64,000 nt of DNA from Polaribacter haliotis (GTDB lineage Bacteria; Bacteroidota; Bacteroidia; Flavobacteriales; Flavobacteriaceae): assembly GCF_014784055.1 (NCBI RefSeq), contig NZ_CP061813.1, positions 1,560,001 to 1,624,000 on the forward strand. The letters are read 5' to 3'. Below are positions 10,558 through 19,639 of the stretch, one piece after another. A program made the translations under genes and the position numbers. Each line of letters starts with the position of its first letter. Positions within the stretch are counted from its first letter, which is position 1. Below the pieces are notes generated by a model. The model made no database searches, was not told where the DNA came from, and was given only the letters and a program-made list of their open reading frames with translations.

Positions 10558-12465
10558 ATGACACAAACAAAAGTACACAGCCTTTTTACAGATTTTGACA
10601 TTGATTTATTTAAAGCAGGAAAACACTATCGTTTATATGAAAAATTCGGAGCACACATTACAACTGTAGATGGCGTAAAAGGCACCTATTTTGCAGTTTG
10701 GGCACCAAGTGCAAAAGCCGTTTCTGTAATTGGAGACTTTAACTTTTGGCAAGAAGGAGAACATCACTTAAATGTACGTTGGGATGGAAGTGGAATCTGG
10801 GAAGGTTTTATTCCAAATGTTGGTAAAGGAGCTATTTACAAATATAAAATCCGTAATTCTAGTAATAATGTAATTACCGAAAAAGCAGATCCATTTGCAA
10901 GAAGATGTGAACATCCACCAAAAACTGCTTCTGTAGTTTGGGAAGACGATTATGCTTGGAAAGACAAAAAATGGATGAAAAACAGAAAGAAAAATAACGC
11001 TTTAGATGCGCCTTATTCTGTTTATGAAGTTCATTTAGGTTCATGGAAAAAACAAACCGAAGAAAACCGATTTTTAAGCTATAATGAATTGGCAGATGAA
11101 TTGGTGAAATATGTAAAAGAAATGAATTTTACACACGTAGAATTTATGCCAATTATGGAATATCCTTACGACCCAAGTTGGGGTTATCAATTAACAGGAT
11201 ATTTTGCGCCAACATCTCGTTTTGGTTATCCTGATGAATTTAAATTTTTGGTGGATAAATTTCACGAAAACGGAATTGGCGTTTTATTAGACTGGGTACC
11301 TTCTCACTTTCCTTCAGACGATCATGGTTTAGGATTTTTTGATGGTTCGCATTTATATGAACATCCAGATAGAAGAAAAGGATATCACCAGGACTGGAAA
11401 AGTTTAATTTTTAATTACGGAAGAAACGAAATAAAAGCATTTTTAATTAGTAATGCTATTTTTTGGTTAGACCAATATCATGCAGATGGTTTAAGAGTAG
11501 ATGCTGTTGCTTCTATGTTATTTTTAGATTACTCTAGAGAAGATGGTGAATGGGAACCAAACATGTTTGGTGGAAATGAATATTTAGAAGCTGTAGACTT
11601 TATAAAAGACATGAATACTGCAGTTTATGAAGCATTCCCAGATGTACAAACTATTGCAGAAGAATCTACCTCTTTCCCTAAAGTTTCTAGACCAATTTAC
11701 GATGGTGGTTTAGGTTTTGGTATGAAATGGATGATGGGTTGGATGCACGATACTTTAGACTATTTCGCGAAAGAACCGTTGTACAGAAAACATCATCAAA
11801 ACGATTTAACTTTCAGTTTAAATTACGCATTTACAGAAAACTTTATGTTACCTCTTTCGCATGACGAAGTTGTATATGGTAAAAAATCTATTGTAGAAAA
11901 AATGCCTGGAGATGAGTGGCAACGTTTCGCGAATTTAAGATTAATGTATAGTTATATGTTTACACATCCTGGAACAAAATTATTGTTTCAAGGTGGTGAA
12001 TTTGGGCAAACTTCGGAATGGAATTTTGAGGGAAGTTTAGACTGGCATTTATTAGAATATGATGTACACAAGGGAGCACAAACTTTAGTAAAAGAATTGA
12101 ATAAATTCTATAAAAAGGAAAAAGCACTACACCAAAAACAATTTTCTCACGAAGGTTTTGAGTGGATAGATCATGGAGATCATCAAAATTCGGTGTTATC
12201 TTATATGAGAAAAGGAGAAAATGAAAAAGACAATGTAATTGTTGTGTTGAATATGACTCCAGTGCCAAGAGAAAAATACAGAATTGGTTTGCCAAAAGCA
12301 GGGAAATTAAAAGAAGTTTTTAATAGTGATGATAAAAAGTTCAATGGAACAAATCAATATAAAAATAAGTTATCAGCTTCAGAAAAAAAGACGTGGAACA
12401 ATAGAGAAAATTCTATAGAATTAGATTTGCCACCTTTAGCGATGCTTGCTTTTAAATACCAATAA
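10558..12465 (+). CDS. glgB: 1,4-alpha-glucan branching enzyme
   Basis: Introduces alpha-1,6 branches into glucan (GH13_9). 635 residues: an N-terminal CBM48 (about 25-120, YFAVWAPSAKAVSVIGDFN), then a catalytic barrel with YEVHLGSW, GVLLDWVPSHFP, nucleophile Asp315 in DGLRVDAVASML, acid Glu368 in TIAEEST and the region IV motif LPLSHDEVVYGKKS. The C-terminal all-beta domain ends at LAMLAFKYQ. It starts 3 nt after glgE, so translation is probably coupled, and it ends the core cluster. Confidence 0.97.
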   Translation: MTQTKVHSLFTDFDIDLFKAGKHYRLYEKFGAHITTVDGVKGTYFAVWAPSAKAVSVIGDFNFWQEGEHHLNVRWDGSGIWEGFIPNVGKGAIYKYKIRNSSNNVITEKADPFARRCEHPPKTASVVWEDDYAWKDKKWMKNRKKNNALDAPYSVYEVHLGSWKKQTEENRFLSYNELADELVKYVKEMNFTHVEFMPIMEYPYDPSWGYQLTGYFAPTSRFGYPDEFKFLVDKFHENGIGVLLDWVPSHFPSDDHGLGFFDGSHLYEHPDRRKGYHQDWKSLIFNYGRNEIKAFLISNAIFWLDQYHADGLRVDAVASMLFLDYSREDGEWEPNMFGGNEYLEAVDFIKDMNTAVYEAFPDVQTIAEESTSFPKVSRPIYDGGLGFGMKWMMGWMHDTLDYFAKEPLYRKHHQNDLTFSLNYAFTENFMLPLSHDEVVYGKKSIVEKMPGDEWQRFANLRLMYSYMFTHPGTKLLFQGGEFGQTSEWNFEGSLDWHLLEYDVHKGAQTLVKELNKFYKKEKALHQKQFSHEGFEWIDHGDHQNSVLSYMRKGENEKDNVIVVLNMTPVPREKYRIGLPKAGKLKEVFNSDDKKFNGTNQYKNKLSASEKKTWNNRENSIELDLPPLAMLAFKYQ

Positions 12466-12477
12466 TAAAAATCTATA

Positions 12478-12526
12478 AATAGCTGTTTGTTTTTACTATA
12501 GTATTAGTAAAAATAAATAGCTGTTT
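12478..12526 (+). terminator. Hairpin after glgB, possible terminator
   Basis: Perfect 9-bp stem TTTTTACTA (12490-12498) / TAGTAAAAA (12505-12513) with a 6-nt loop, framed by direct repeats of AAATAGCTGTTT (from 12478 and from 12515), the second running into a T tract. The stem is AT-rich and weak, so termination is only partly supported. The rest of the 265-nt gap before the GH31 gene shows no recognisable site. Confidence 0.45.
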
Positions 12527-12730
12527 TTTAATACTTCAAAATAAACAAGCACTATTTTTATAGGATTCTGAATAATACATACACTTCATTCATTTTCTGT
12601 TTTTTGTAGTATTTTAGCACTTTATTTATCACAAATAATACTAAAACGTTATCGTAAAAAAAGGACTTTACAGATGGTTCTGTTCCAAACTTTTACGATT
12701 TTTACACGATTATAAAACAAGCAAATACAT

Positions 12731-15136
12731 ATGATTGTTAATACTGAATTAGAACAAAAAGGAAATCTATTTCCTTCAGAAATAATTAAATATAAAAAAG
12801 ACGTAGATACACTATATTTTACGACTAAAAACAGTGTAGTTCTTCAACTTACGGTTATTAGAGACAGTGTTATTCGTTTTCGTTACTCAACTACAGGAAA
12901 ATTTGAAAATGATTTTTCTTATGGAGTTACTATTCATGCGAGTAGAGGATACAGCTTTTTAGATGTTAGTGAAAACGATACACATTACATAATTACAACT
13001 GCAAAATTAGTTTGTAAAGTAGAAAAGCAAAGTTTGCAAGTTAGTTTGTTCGATGCTTTAGATATGAAACTAATTAATGAAGACGAAATTGGTTTTCATT
13101 GGGAAGAAAGTTACGAATATGGTGGAGACATCGTAAAAATGAGTAAAAATTGTCAGAAGGCAGAAAGTTTTTATGGTTTAGGAGATAAACCTGTAGATGT
13201 AAACATGAAAGGAAAGCGTTTTGAAAACTGGGCAACAGATTCTTACGCATTTGGTAAAAATACAGATCCTATTTATAAAGCGATTCCTTTTTACACAGCC
13301 ATCCAAGATAATAAAGCATATGGTATTTTCTTTGACAATACTTTTAAAACTTCTTTTGATTTCGCACATGAAAGAAGAAATGTAACTAGTTTTTGGGCTC
13401 AAGGTGGAGAAATGAATTATTATTTCATTTACGGTCCAGAAATGAATGACGTTGTAAAAAATTACACAGATTTAACTGGAAAACCTCATGCATTACCACC
13501 TTTATGGGCTTTAGGATTTCACCAATGTAAATGGAGTTATTATCCAGAAGCAAATGTAAAAGAAGTTACAAATACATTTAGAGATTTAAAAATACCTTGT
13601 GATGCTATTTATTTAGACATCGATTATATGGATGGTTTCCGTTGTTTTACTTGGGATAAAAATTATTTTCCTGATCCTAAAAGAATGGTGAAAGAATTAG
13701 AAGACGATGGTTTTAAAACTGTGGTTATTATTGACCCAGGTATTAAAATTGACATGGAATATGATGTTTTTAAAGAAGCATTAGATAAAGATTATTTCTG
13801 TAAACGTGCAGATGGACCTTATATGAAAGGTAAAGTTTGGCCTGGAGAATGTTATTTTCCAGATTATACGAAACCAGAAGTTAGAGAATGGTGGTCTGGT
13901 TTGTTTCAAGAATTAATTGAAGATATTGGCGTAAAAGGTGTTTGGAATGATATGAACGAGCCTGCAGTTATGGATGTTCCTAACAAAACATTTCCAGATG
14001 ATGTACGTCATGATTATGATGGAAACCCATGTTCTCATAGAAAAGCACATAATATTTATGGAACACAAATGGCACGTGCAACTTACCATGGTTTAAAGAA
14101 ATATGCATATCCAAAAAGACCTTTTGTAATTACAAGATCTGCGTATTCTGGTGCACAAAGATATACTTCTACTTGGATGGGAGATAATGTTGCCACTTGG
14201 GAACATTTAGCAATTGCAAATAACCAAGCACAAAGAATGGCAATGTCTGGATTCTCTTTTGCAGGATCTGATATTGGTGGTTTTGCAGAACAACCTCAAG
14301 GAGAATTATTTGCAAGATGGATTCAATTAGGAATTTTCCATGCATTCTGTAGAGTACATTCTTCTGGAGATCATGGAGATCAAGAACCTTGGGTTTTTGG
14401 AGATGAAATTACAGATATTGTAAGAAAATTCGTAGAAATTAGATATCAACTTCTACCTTATTTATATACTTCTTTTTGGAAACATATAGAAGATGGAACA
14501 CCTATATTGAAATCTTTGGTTTTATATGACCAAGAAGACATGCAAACGCATTACAGAAGTGATGAATTTGTTTTCGGAGAGCAAATTTTAGCTTGTCCTA
14601 TAATAGAACCAAATGCCAAAGGAAGAAGAATGTATATTCCAAGAGGTAAATGGTATAATTTCTGGACAGATGAAGTTGTAGAAGGAGGAAAAGAAATGTG
14701 GGTAGATGCAGATTTAGATAGCATGCCAATCTTTGTAAAAGAAGGAGCTGTAATACCTAAATATCCAGTGCAACAATATGTTGGAGAAAAAGATTTCGAT
14801 GAAATTACTTTGGATGTTTATTATAAAGAAGGAAAAGAGTCTTCTAAATTATATGATGATGCACATGATGGATATGATTATAAGAAAGGAAGATTTAGTT
14901 TACGTACTTTTAAAGTAACAGGGAAAAAATCGGAATTTATTTTACAACAACACAAACGTGGAGATTTCGACGCAAACTATTCTAATTTTAAAATTGTTTT
15001 TCACAATTTACCATTCGAAATTACGTCAGTTCAAATCGATAATGTGGAAATTGAATTAGACAGAGTAGATTCTTCTGTAACAAAGGCTATTACTATAAAT
15101 AAAGAGTTTACAGAACTCCATTTATTCGGAAAATAA
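12731..15136 (+). CDS. Glycoside hydrolase family 31 alpha-glucosidase
   Basis: 801 residues without a signal peptide, so probably cytoplasmic. N-terminal beta-sandwich (about 1-240), (beta/alpha)8 barrel (about 250-600) and C-terminal beta domains. The GH31 nucleophile is Asp407 in GVWNDMNEPAVM and the acid/base Asp485 in WMGDNVATWEHL. HEPWVFGDE-type loops follow near 550 (GDQEPWVFGDE). It removes terminal alpha-linked glucose; its place behind the glg genes suggests a role in trimming or recycling stored alpha-glucan. It lies 265 nt after glgB and probably has its own promoter, though I could not identify one with confidence. Confidence 0.93.
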   Translation: MIVNTELEQKGNLFPSEIIKYKKDVDTLYFTTKNSVVLQLTVIRDSVIRFRYSTTGKFENDFSYGVTIHASRGYSFLDVSENDTHYIITTAKLVCKVEKQSLQVSLFDALDMKLINEDEIGFHWEESYEYGGDIVKMSKNCQKAESFYGLGDKPVDVNMKGKRFENWATDSYAFGKNTDPIYKAIPFYTAIQDNKAYGIFFDNTFKTSFDFAHERRNVTSFWAQGGEMNYYFIYGPEMNDVVKNYTDLTGKPHALPPLWALGFHQCKWSYYPEANVKEVTNTFRDLKIPCDAIYLDIDYMDGFRCFTWDKNYFPDPKRMVKELEDDGFKTVVIIDPGIKIDMEYDVFKEALDKDYFCKRADGPYMKGKVWPGECYFPDYTKPEVREWWSGLFQELIEDIGVKGVWNDMNEPAVMDVPNKTFPDDVRHDYDGNPCSHRKAHNIYGTQMARATYHGLKKYAYPKRPFVITRSAYSGAQRYTSTWMGDNVATWEHLAIANNQAQRMAMSGFSFAGSDIGGFAEQPQGELFARWIQLGIFHAFCRVHSSGDHGDQEPWVFGDEITDIVRKFVEIRYQLLPYLYTSFWKHIEDGTPILKSLVLYDQEDMQTHYRSDEFVFGEQILACPIIEPNAKGRRMYIPRGKWYNFWTDEVVEGGKEMWVDADLDSMPIFVKEGAVIPKYPVQQYVGEKDFDEITLDVYYKEGKESSKLYDDAHDGYDYKKGRFSLRTFKVTGKKSEFILQQHKRGDFDANYSNFKIVFHNLPFEITSVQIDNVEIELDRVDSSVTKAITINKEFTELHLFGK

Positions 15137-15145
15137 ATAAATTAG

Positions 15146-15189
15146 TATCCCTGAGGTCAGGGATAAGCATCCCTGAGCTCAGGGATGCT
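15146..15189. repeat. Two tandem palindromes, (T)ATCCCTGAG type
   Basis: 15146-15165 is a 20-nt palindrome broken only at its two central bases (TATCCCTGAGGTCAGGGATA). 15166-15189 is a perfect 24-nt palindrome with arm AGCATCCCTGAG. A further half-site, TTCAGGGATTG, follows at about 15203-15213. No T tract follows either hairpin, so they are not classical terminators. They sit between the GH31 stop codon and the candidate small-RNA promoter. Confidence 0.8.
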
Positions 15190-15211
15190 AAAAATATACG
15201 GTATTCAGGGA

Positions 15212-15242
15212 TTGTTTGGTATTAGATTCTACAATATATTTG
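15212..15242 (+). promoter_or_regulatory. Promoter of the candidate small RNA
   Basis: TTG (15212-15214), 20 bp, TATATTTG (15235-15242). It predicts a start near 15247. Confidence 0.6.
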
Positions 15243-15246
15243 TAGT

Positions 15247-15356
15247 GTTCGTAAAGTCATTCCCCCATTTGTATAGTTAATTTGTTAACACGACTTTCGA
15301 AAAATTTATTAAGTAAAAAAGCGATTAAAAGTTCCCCTAACTTTAATCGCTTTTTA
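15247..15356 (+). ncRNA. Candidate small RNA of about 110 nt
   Basis: No open reading frame of note lies between the promoter and the terminator. The predicted 5' end begins a stem: TTCG (15248-15251) and AAAGTC (15253-15258) pair with GACTTT (15292-15297) and CGAA (15298-15301), leaving one bulged T. The transcript would end at the strong hairpin 15316-15356. Promoter, folded 5' domain and terminator all fit one short non-coding transcript. I cannot assign it to a known family. Confidence 0.5.
15316..15356 (+). terminator. Strong terminator hairpin (both strands)
   Basis: AAAAAGCGATTAAA pairs with TTTAATCGCTTTTT around GTTCCCCTAAC, followed by a T tract. The A tract in front means it can also serve the minus-strand gene starting at 15663. 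Confidence 0.85.
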
Positions 15357-15396
15357 TTTTTCACTATATTTTCTACTCCATAGCTCTATTTCTTTT

Positions 15397-15663
15397 TCAT
15401 AACGTCTTCTTCATAGTGTTATACTTTTTCGAATAGCATTTTATTTTCAATAATTCAATTTTTTTTCTTTTTCTCAGGCAAACATTACTCCTTTTCTTGC
15501 AACTGGTTTTGTCTTTTTTTATGTATAACTGTGCTTCCTGTTCCTCCTTGTTCTTTTTATACGCATAAGCAAGTATAGCAATTTCAACAAGTAATATTGC
15601 TATTTTAATTTTTTTGCTTTTTGTTAAGGCTGCAGAGAAGCCTAAAAGTTTTGTTGCTATCAT
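15397..15663 (-). CDS. Small membrane protein, unknown
   Basis: 88 residues from ATG 15663. The longer frame to 15687 overlaps a -7 box (TATCTTTG on the minus strand, 15692-15685), so transcription should begin near 15680 and 15663 is the better start. One hydrophobic helix (about residues 18-34, IKIAILLVEIAILAYAY) is followed by a very Lys-rich tail with several Cys. No family recognised. The promoter supports a real gene; the sequence alone is weak. Confidence 0.5.
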   Translation of the reverse strand: MIATKLLGFSAALTKSKKIKIAILLVEIAILAYAYKKNKEEQEAQLYIKKDKTSCKKRSNVCLRKRKKIELLKIKCYSKKYNTMKKTL

Positions 15664-15744
15664 TTTTTCTTTTCTTTTACATATCAAAGATACATTAGAA
15701 CTAAAAGCCCCATTAATTCATATACTATAAAAAGTGACTCAAAT

Positions 15745-15772
15745 AAAAAACCCCAGATAATTCTGAGGTTTG
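15745..15772 (-). terminator. Terminator of prfA
   Basis: On the minus strand AAACCTCAGA, short loop, TCTGGGGTTT, then a T tract (plus-strand A run 15745-15750). Confidence 0.8.
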
Positions 15773-15797
15773 TAATTAATTTAAATGCGAAAAGTTC

Positions 15798-16874
15798 TTA
15801 AATTCCTTCTCCTAATTCTTTTAATTTTTCGGTATTTTCTGCCAACATTAATTCATCAATGATTTTCTGTATGTCTCCATTCATAATATTTGGCAAATCA
15901 TATAAAGACAAACCAATTCTATGATCTGTAACTCTACCTTGTGCATAATTATACGTTCTAATCTTCGCACTTCTATCTCCAGAAGAAACCATAGAACCAC
16001 GTTTTAAAGCGTCTTCTGCATTTTTCTTTGCTAATTCCATGTCATATAAACGAGAACGCAATACTTTAAATGCTTTCTCTTTATTTTTATGTTGCGATTT
16101 TTGATCTTGACATTGTGCCACCAAACCAGTTGGAATGTGCGTTAAACGAACAGCAGAATATGTTGTATTTACAGACTGACCTCCAGGACCTGAAGAACAG
16201 AAAAAATCGATTCTTACTTCCTTTGGATTAATTTCCACATCAAACTCTTCTGCTTCAGGAAAAACCATACAAGTTGCTGCAGAAGTATGCACACGACCTT
16301 GTGTTTCTGTTTGTGGAACTCTTTGTACACGATGCACACCAGCCTCAAACTTTAAAATTCCGTAAACATCATCTCCATTTACCTCAAACTGAATTTCTTT
16401 AAATCCACCATTTGTTCCTTCAGAATAATCAACAGTAGAGACTTTCCAACCTTTACTTTCGCAATATTTAGAATACATTCTAAACAAATCTCCAGCAAAA
16501 ATACTTGCTTCATCTCCACCAGTTCCTGCACGTAATTCTACAACTGCATTTTTAGAATCTTCAGGGTCTTTGGGTATTAACAAAAATTTTATCTCGTCTT
16601 CTAATTGCGGAATTCGAGTATTGGCTTCGTCTAATTGCATCTTTGCCATTTCTGTCATTTCTGCATCAGAACCATCAGAAATTATTTCTTTTGCCTCTTC
16701 TATATTGTCTGTTAATTCTTGGTATTCTTCCCCTTTTTTAACAACATCACCTAAATCTTTATATTCTTTCATCAATTGCGCATACCGTTTTTGATCTGTA
16801 ATTACATCTGGCTGAATAATTAAATCCGAAACCTCGTCATAACGTTGCTTAACAATTCTTATTTTTTCTAACAT
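15798..16874 (-). CDS. prfA: Peptide chain release factor 1
   Basis: 358 residues. Recognises UAA/UAG at the ribosomal A site and triggers peptide release. The catalytic GPGGQ loop appears in [20 protein letters not shown], followed by the RF conserved LTHIPTG; the N-terminal helical domain and the domain-2 segment [13 protein letters not shown] are typical. Length is normal. It stands alone, divergent from the lipoprotein gene at 16970. Confidence 0.97.
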   Translation of the reverse strand: MLEKIRIVKQRYDEVSDLIIQPDVITDQKRYAQLMKEYKDLGDVVKKGEEYQELTDNIEEAKEIISDGSDAEMTEMAKMQLDEANTRIPQLEDEIKFLLIPKDPEDSKNAVVELRAGTGGDEASIFAGDLFRMYSKYCESKGWKVSTVDYSEGTNGGFKEIQFEVNGDDVYGILKFEAGVHRVQRVPQTETQGRVHTSAATCMVFPEAEEFDVEINPKEVRIDFFCSSGPGGQSVNTTYSAVRLTHIPTGLVAQCQDQKSQHKNKEKAFKVLRSRLYDMELAKKNAEDALKRGSMVSSGDRSAKIRTYNYAQGRVTDHRIGLSLYDLPNIMNGDIQKIIDELMLAENTEKLKELGEGI

Positions 16875-16969
16875 CTTCTACTCTTTTCTTGTACTGCGAA
16901 TTTACAAATTTTATCGGAAAGTTAAATGTTTCGTTTTGAGTATATTTGAAGAATATAAACTTATTTATT

Positions 16970-17407
16970 ATGAAATATTTCCTATTCATATGTTCAATTT
17001 TATTAATTATTTCCTGCAAAACTGAAAAAGAAAAAACGAAGAAGCCTTCTTTCCTAATAGGAAAATGGATTCGGTTAAATGACAAAGAAGGCAACAAAAC
17101 ATACGAAAATTGGAATACTAATTTTACTGGTTTAGGCTATACTTTAAAAGGGAAAGACACCACTTTTAAAGAAATATTGAGTATTGTTTCTGTTAATGAT
17201 ACTTCAAACTTAAAGGTTGAAGGCGTAAATGAAACTCCTACACTATTCAAATTTACATCTCAAACTGATACTTCTTTTATTTACGAAAATTTAAAAAATG
17301 AATTCCCAAAAAAAATAAAATACTATTTAGAGAACAAGCAATTAAAAGCAATTGTTTCTAACGACGATTTTAGTATTGATTTTGTTTTTAAGAAAATTAA
17401 AAATTAA
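16970..17407 (+). CDS. Small lipoprotein, unknown
   Basis: 145 residues beginning MKYFLFICSILLIISCKTEK, a signal peptide with lipobox IISC. The frame is open to 16946, but TATATTTG at 16941-16948 is a promoter -7 box overlapping that ATG, so 16970 is the start, giving a leader of about 17 nt. The mature part is a predicted beta-rich domain with GKWIRLNDKEGN at its start, resembling DUF6265-like lipocalin-type lipoproteins; that is tentative. Its stop overlaps the ATG of the next gene (TAATG), so the two are co-translated. Confidence 0.85.
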   Translation: MKYFLFICSILLIISCKTEKEKTKKPSFLIGKWIRLNDKEGNKTYENWNTNFTGLGYTLKGKDTTFKEILSIVSVNDTSNLKVEGVNETPTLFKFTSQTDTSFIYENLKNEFPKKIKYYLENKQLKAIVSNDDFSIDFVFKKIKN

Positions 17408-18261
17408 TGACTGAAAAACTCATAAAACTAAATTACGATTCCGATAAATATTTGGCACTTTGGAAAATATTTAACAGCGAAAGTTCTAAAGAAAAAAATA
17501 TATTACTAACACATGGAACATTTTCTAACAGAAAAGTTTTAAACGGAATCACCGAATATTTAGTATCTAAAGGTTTTACCTGTTGGATTTTCGAATGGAG
17601 AAATCATGGAAACAGTTCTAAAATTAACCAAAATTTCGATTTTGAATCGATAGGTAAACAAGATTTTAAAATCGTTTTTGATTATTTATTCACTACTCAA
17701 AATATTAAAAAAACAGATTGCATTACACATAGTGGTGGTGGAATTTGCTTAACTATTTTCTTAATTACAAACCCTAATTATACATCTAAAATTAATAGTA
17801 TTACCCTATTTGGTTGCCAAGCTTTTGGTGCTGTAACCTCAACTAAAAATTATCTTAAAATTTTTATTGCGAAATATATTAGTAAGCTTTTAGGTTATAT
17901 TCCTGCAAAAATAACTGGAAGCGAAGAAAATGAAAGCTATTTTATGATGGAACAATGGTTTAATTGGAATCTAAACAAAAACTTTCTTGGCAAAAATGAG
18001 TTTGATTATCGAGCTAAAATGAATGAAATACAAATTCCTATTTTATCTATTTCTGGAAAAGGCGATACTTTTATTGCGCCACCTAAAGGTTGTAAAGACT
18101 TCTTAGATGCTTTTAAAAACCCTAATAATAAATATGTATTATGTTCTAAAGAAAATGGTTTTTTAGAAGATTATAATCATAGTAGAATTTTACATTCTAA
18201 AAATGCGAGTAAAGAGATTTATGCTGTTGTTTTGGATTGGATTGAGAATTTTGAAAGCTAA
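17407..18261 (+). CDS. Alpha/beta hydrolase
   Basis: 284 residues with the alpha/beta-hydrolase layout: oxyanion segment LLTHGTFSNR (HG motif), WRNHGNSS, nucleophile region CITHSGGGICLTIF (Ser in THSGG, a variant of GxSxG), a cap region, and late ISGKGDTFIAPP (acid) and DYNHSRIL (catalytic His). No signal peptide. Substrate unknown. It overlaps the preceding lipoprotein gene by one base. Its likely terminator lies inside the convergent purM gene. Confidence 0.88.
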   Translation: MTEKLIKLNYDSDKYLALWKIFNSESSKEKNILLTHGTFSNRKVLNGITEYLVSKGFTCWIFEWRNHGNSSKINQNFDFESIGKQDFKIVFDYLFTTQNIKKTDCITHSGGGICLTIFLITNPNYTSKINSITLFGCQAFGAVTSTKNYLKIFIAKYISKLLGYIPAKITGSEENESYFMMEQWFNWNLNKNFLGKNEFDYRAKMNEIQIPILSISGKGDTFIAPPKGCKDFLDAFKNPNNKYVLCSKENGFLEDYNHSRILHSKNASKEIYAVVLDWIENFES

Positions 18262-18320
18262 ATTTTAGAAATCATTGAAACAATCTTATATTTTTCTAGA
18301 GTTAACAAGTACAAAAAATC

Positions 18321-19499
18321 TTAATACTCAAAAACTCCAAACTCACTTTTAATAGTGAGTTTTTTTGTTGGAGAAGCTTCTACTCTACCAACAATTTGTG
18401 CATTTACATTATAAGATTTTGAGATAGCAATTATTTCTTCAGCAATTTCTGGAGAAACATAAATTTCCATTCTGTGTCCGCAATTAAATACTTGGTACAT
18501 TTCTTTCCAATCTGTTTTCGATTGTTCTTGTATCAATTTAAATAAAGGCGGAATTGAAAACATATTGTCTTTTACAATGTGTAAATTATCTACAAAATGT
18601 AAAATCTTCGTTTGTGCACCACCAGAACAATGGATCATTCCATGGACTGTATCCGAATTAAATTTCGATAAAATTTCTTTAATAATTGGTGCATAAGTTC
18701 TTGTTGGAGACAAAACTAATTTACCAGCATCAATAGGAGAATTTTCTACTTTGTCTGTCAGTTTTGTGTTTCCAGAATAGACTAAATCTTCAGGAACTGC
18801 ACTATCGAAACTTTCTGGATATTTGTCCGCTAAATATTTATGAAAAACATCGTGTCTTGCAGAAGTTAATCCGTTAGAACCCATTCCTCCATTATATTCT
18901 GTTTCGTAAGTTGCTTGCCCAAAAGATTCTAAACCAACAATTACATCGCCAGCTTTTATGTTTGCGTTGTCTATAACATCTGTACGTTTCATTCTTGCAG
19001 TTACTGTAGAATCTACAATAATTGTACGAACTAAATCGCCAACATCTGCAGTTTCTCCTCCTGTGGAATGAATGGTTACTCCAAAACCTTTTAAGTCTTC
19101 TATTAATTCTTCTGTTCCGTTTATAATTGCTGATAAAACTTCACCAGGAATTTTACTTTTATTTCTACCAATTGTAGAAGACAACATAATATTGTCTGTT
19201 GCTCCAACACATAGTAAATCATCGATATTCATTATTAAAGCATCTTGTGCAATGCCTTTCCACACAGAAATATCACCAGTTTCTTTCCAATACATATATG
19301 CCAAAGAAGATTTTGTTCCTGCACCATCTGCATGCATTATTAAACAATAATCGTTATTATTTGTTAAATAATCTGGTACAATTTTACAGAATGCTTTTGG
19401 AAATAAACCTTTGTCTATATTCTTAATTGCGTTGTGCACATCTTCTTTAGATGCTGAAACGCCTCTTTGCGCGTATCTTTTAGAAACTTCTTTACTCAT
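18321..19499 (-). CDS. purM: Phosphoribosylformylglycinamidine cyclo-ligase (AIR synthase) family protein
   Basis: 392 residues, longer than the 345 of E. coli PurM. AIR-synthase motifs are present: HADGAGTKSS (ATP/substrate loop), DALIMNIDDLLCVGA, GGETADVGDLVRTI, GLTSARHDV and MIHCSGGAQTKI. The enzyme closes the imidazole ring in purine synthesis. The Bacteroidota form differs from the proteobacterial one, so PurM activity is likely but not certain. A perfect promoter lies 13-45 nt upstream and the protein is monocistronic. Confidence 0.88.
   Translation of the reverse strand: MSKEVSKRYAQRGVSASKEDVHNAIKNIDKGLFPKAFCKIVPDYLTNNNDYCLIMHADGAGTKSSLAYMYWKETGDISVWKGIAQDALIMNIDDLLCVGATDNIMLSSTIGRNKSKIPGEVLSAIINGTEELIEDLKGFGVTIHSTGGETADVGDLVRTIIVDSTVTARMKRTDVIDNANIKAGDVIVGLESFGQATYETEYNGGMGSNGLTSARHDVFHKYLADKYPESFDSAVPEDLVYSGNTKLTDKVENSPIDAGKLVLSPTRTYAPIIKEILSKFNSDTVHGMIHCSGGAQTKILHFVDNLHIVKDNMFSIPPLFKLIQEQSKTDWKEMYQVFNCGHRMEIYVSPEIAEEIIAISKSYNVNAQIVGRVEASPTKKLTIKSEFGVFEY
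18339..18367 (+). terminator. Terminator for the plus strand inside the 3' end of purM
   Basis: AAACTCACT (18339-18347) pairs with AGTGAGTTT (18354-18362) across TTTAAT and is followed by more T. It serves the alpha/beta hydrolase transcript, yet these same bases encode residues of the C-terminal tail of the convergent purM gene. Confidence 0.75.
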
Positions 19500-19516
19500 A
19501 TTGTTGTGTTGTTTGG

Positions 19517-19546
19517 CAAAGGTAATTTTTTACAGATAAAAAACAA
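19517..19546 (-). promoter_or_regulatory. purM promoter
   Basis: On the minus strand TTG (19546-19544), exactly 19 bp, TACCTTTG (19524-19517). Predicted leader about 13 nt. Confidence 0.75.
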
Positions 19547-19639
19547 GATTTTATACCCACTTTAAAATACGTCATTTGCCCTATTTTATAAATTTATGAT
19601 TACACTTAATTTTGGTGAGTAACATAAAAGAACAGTAGC

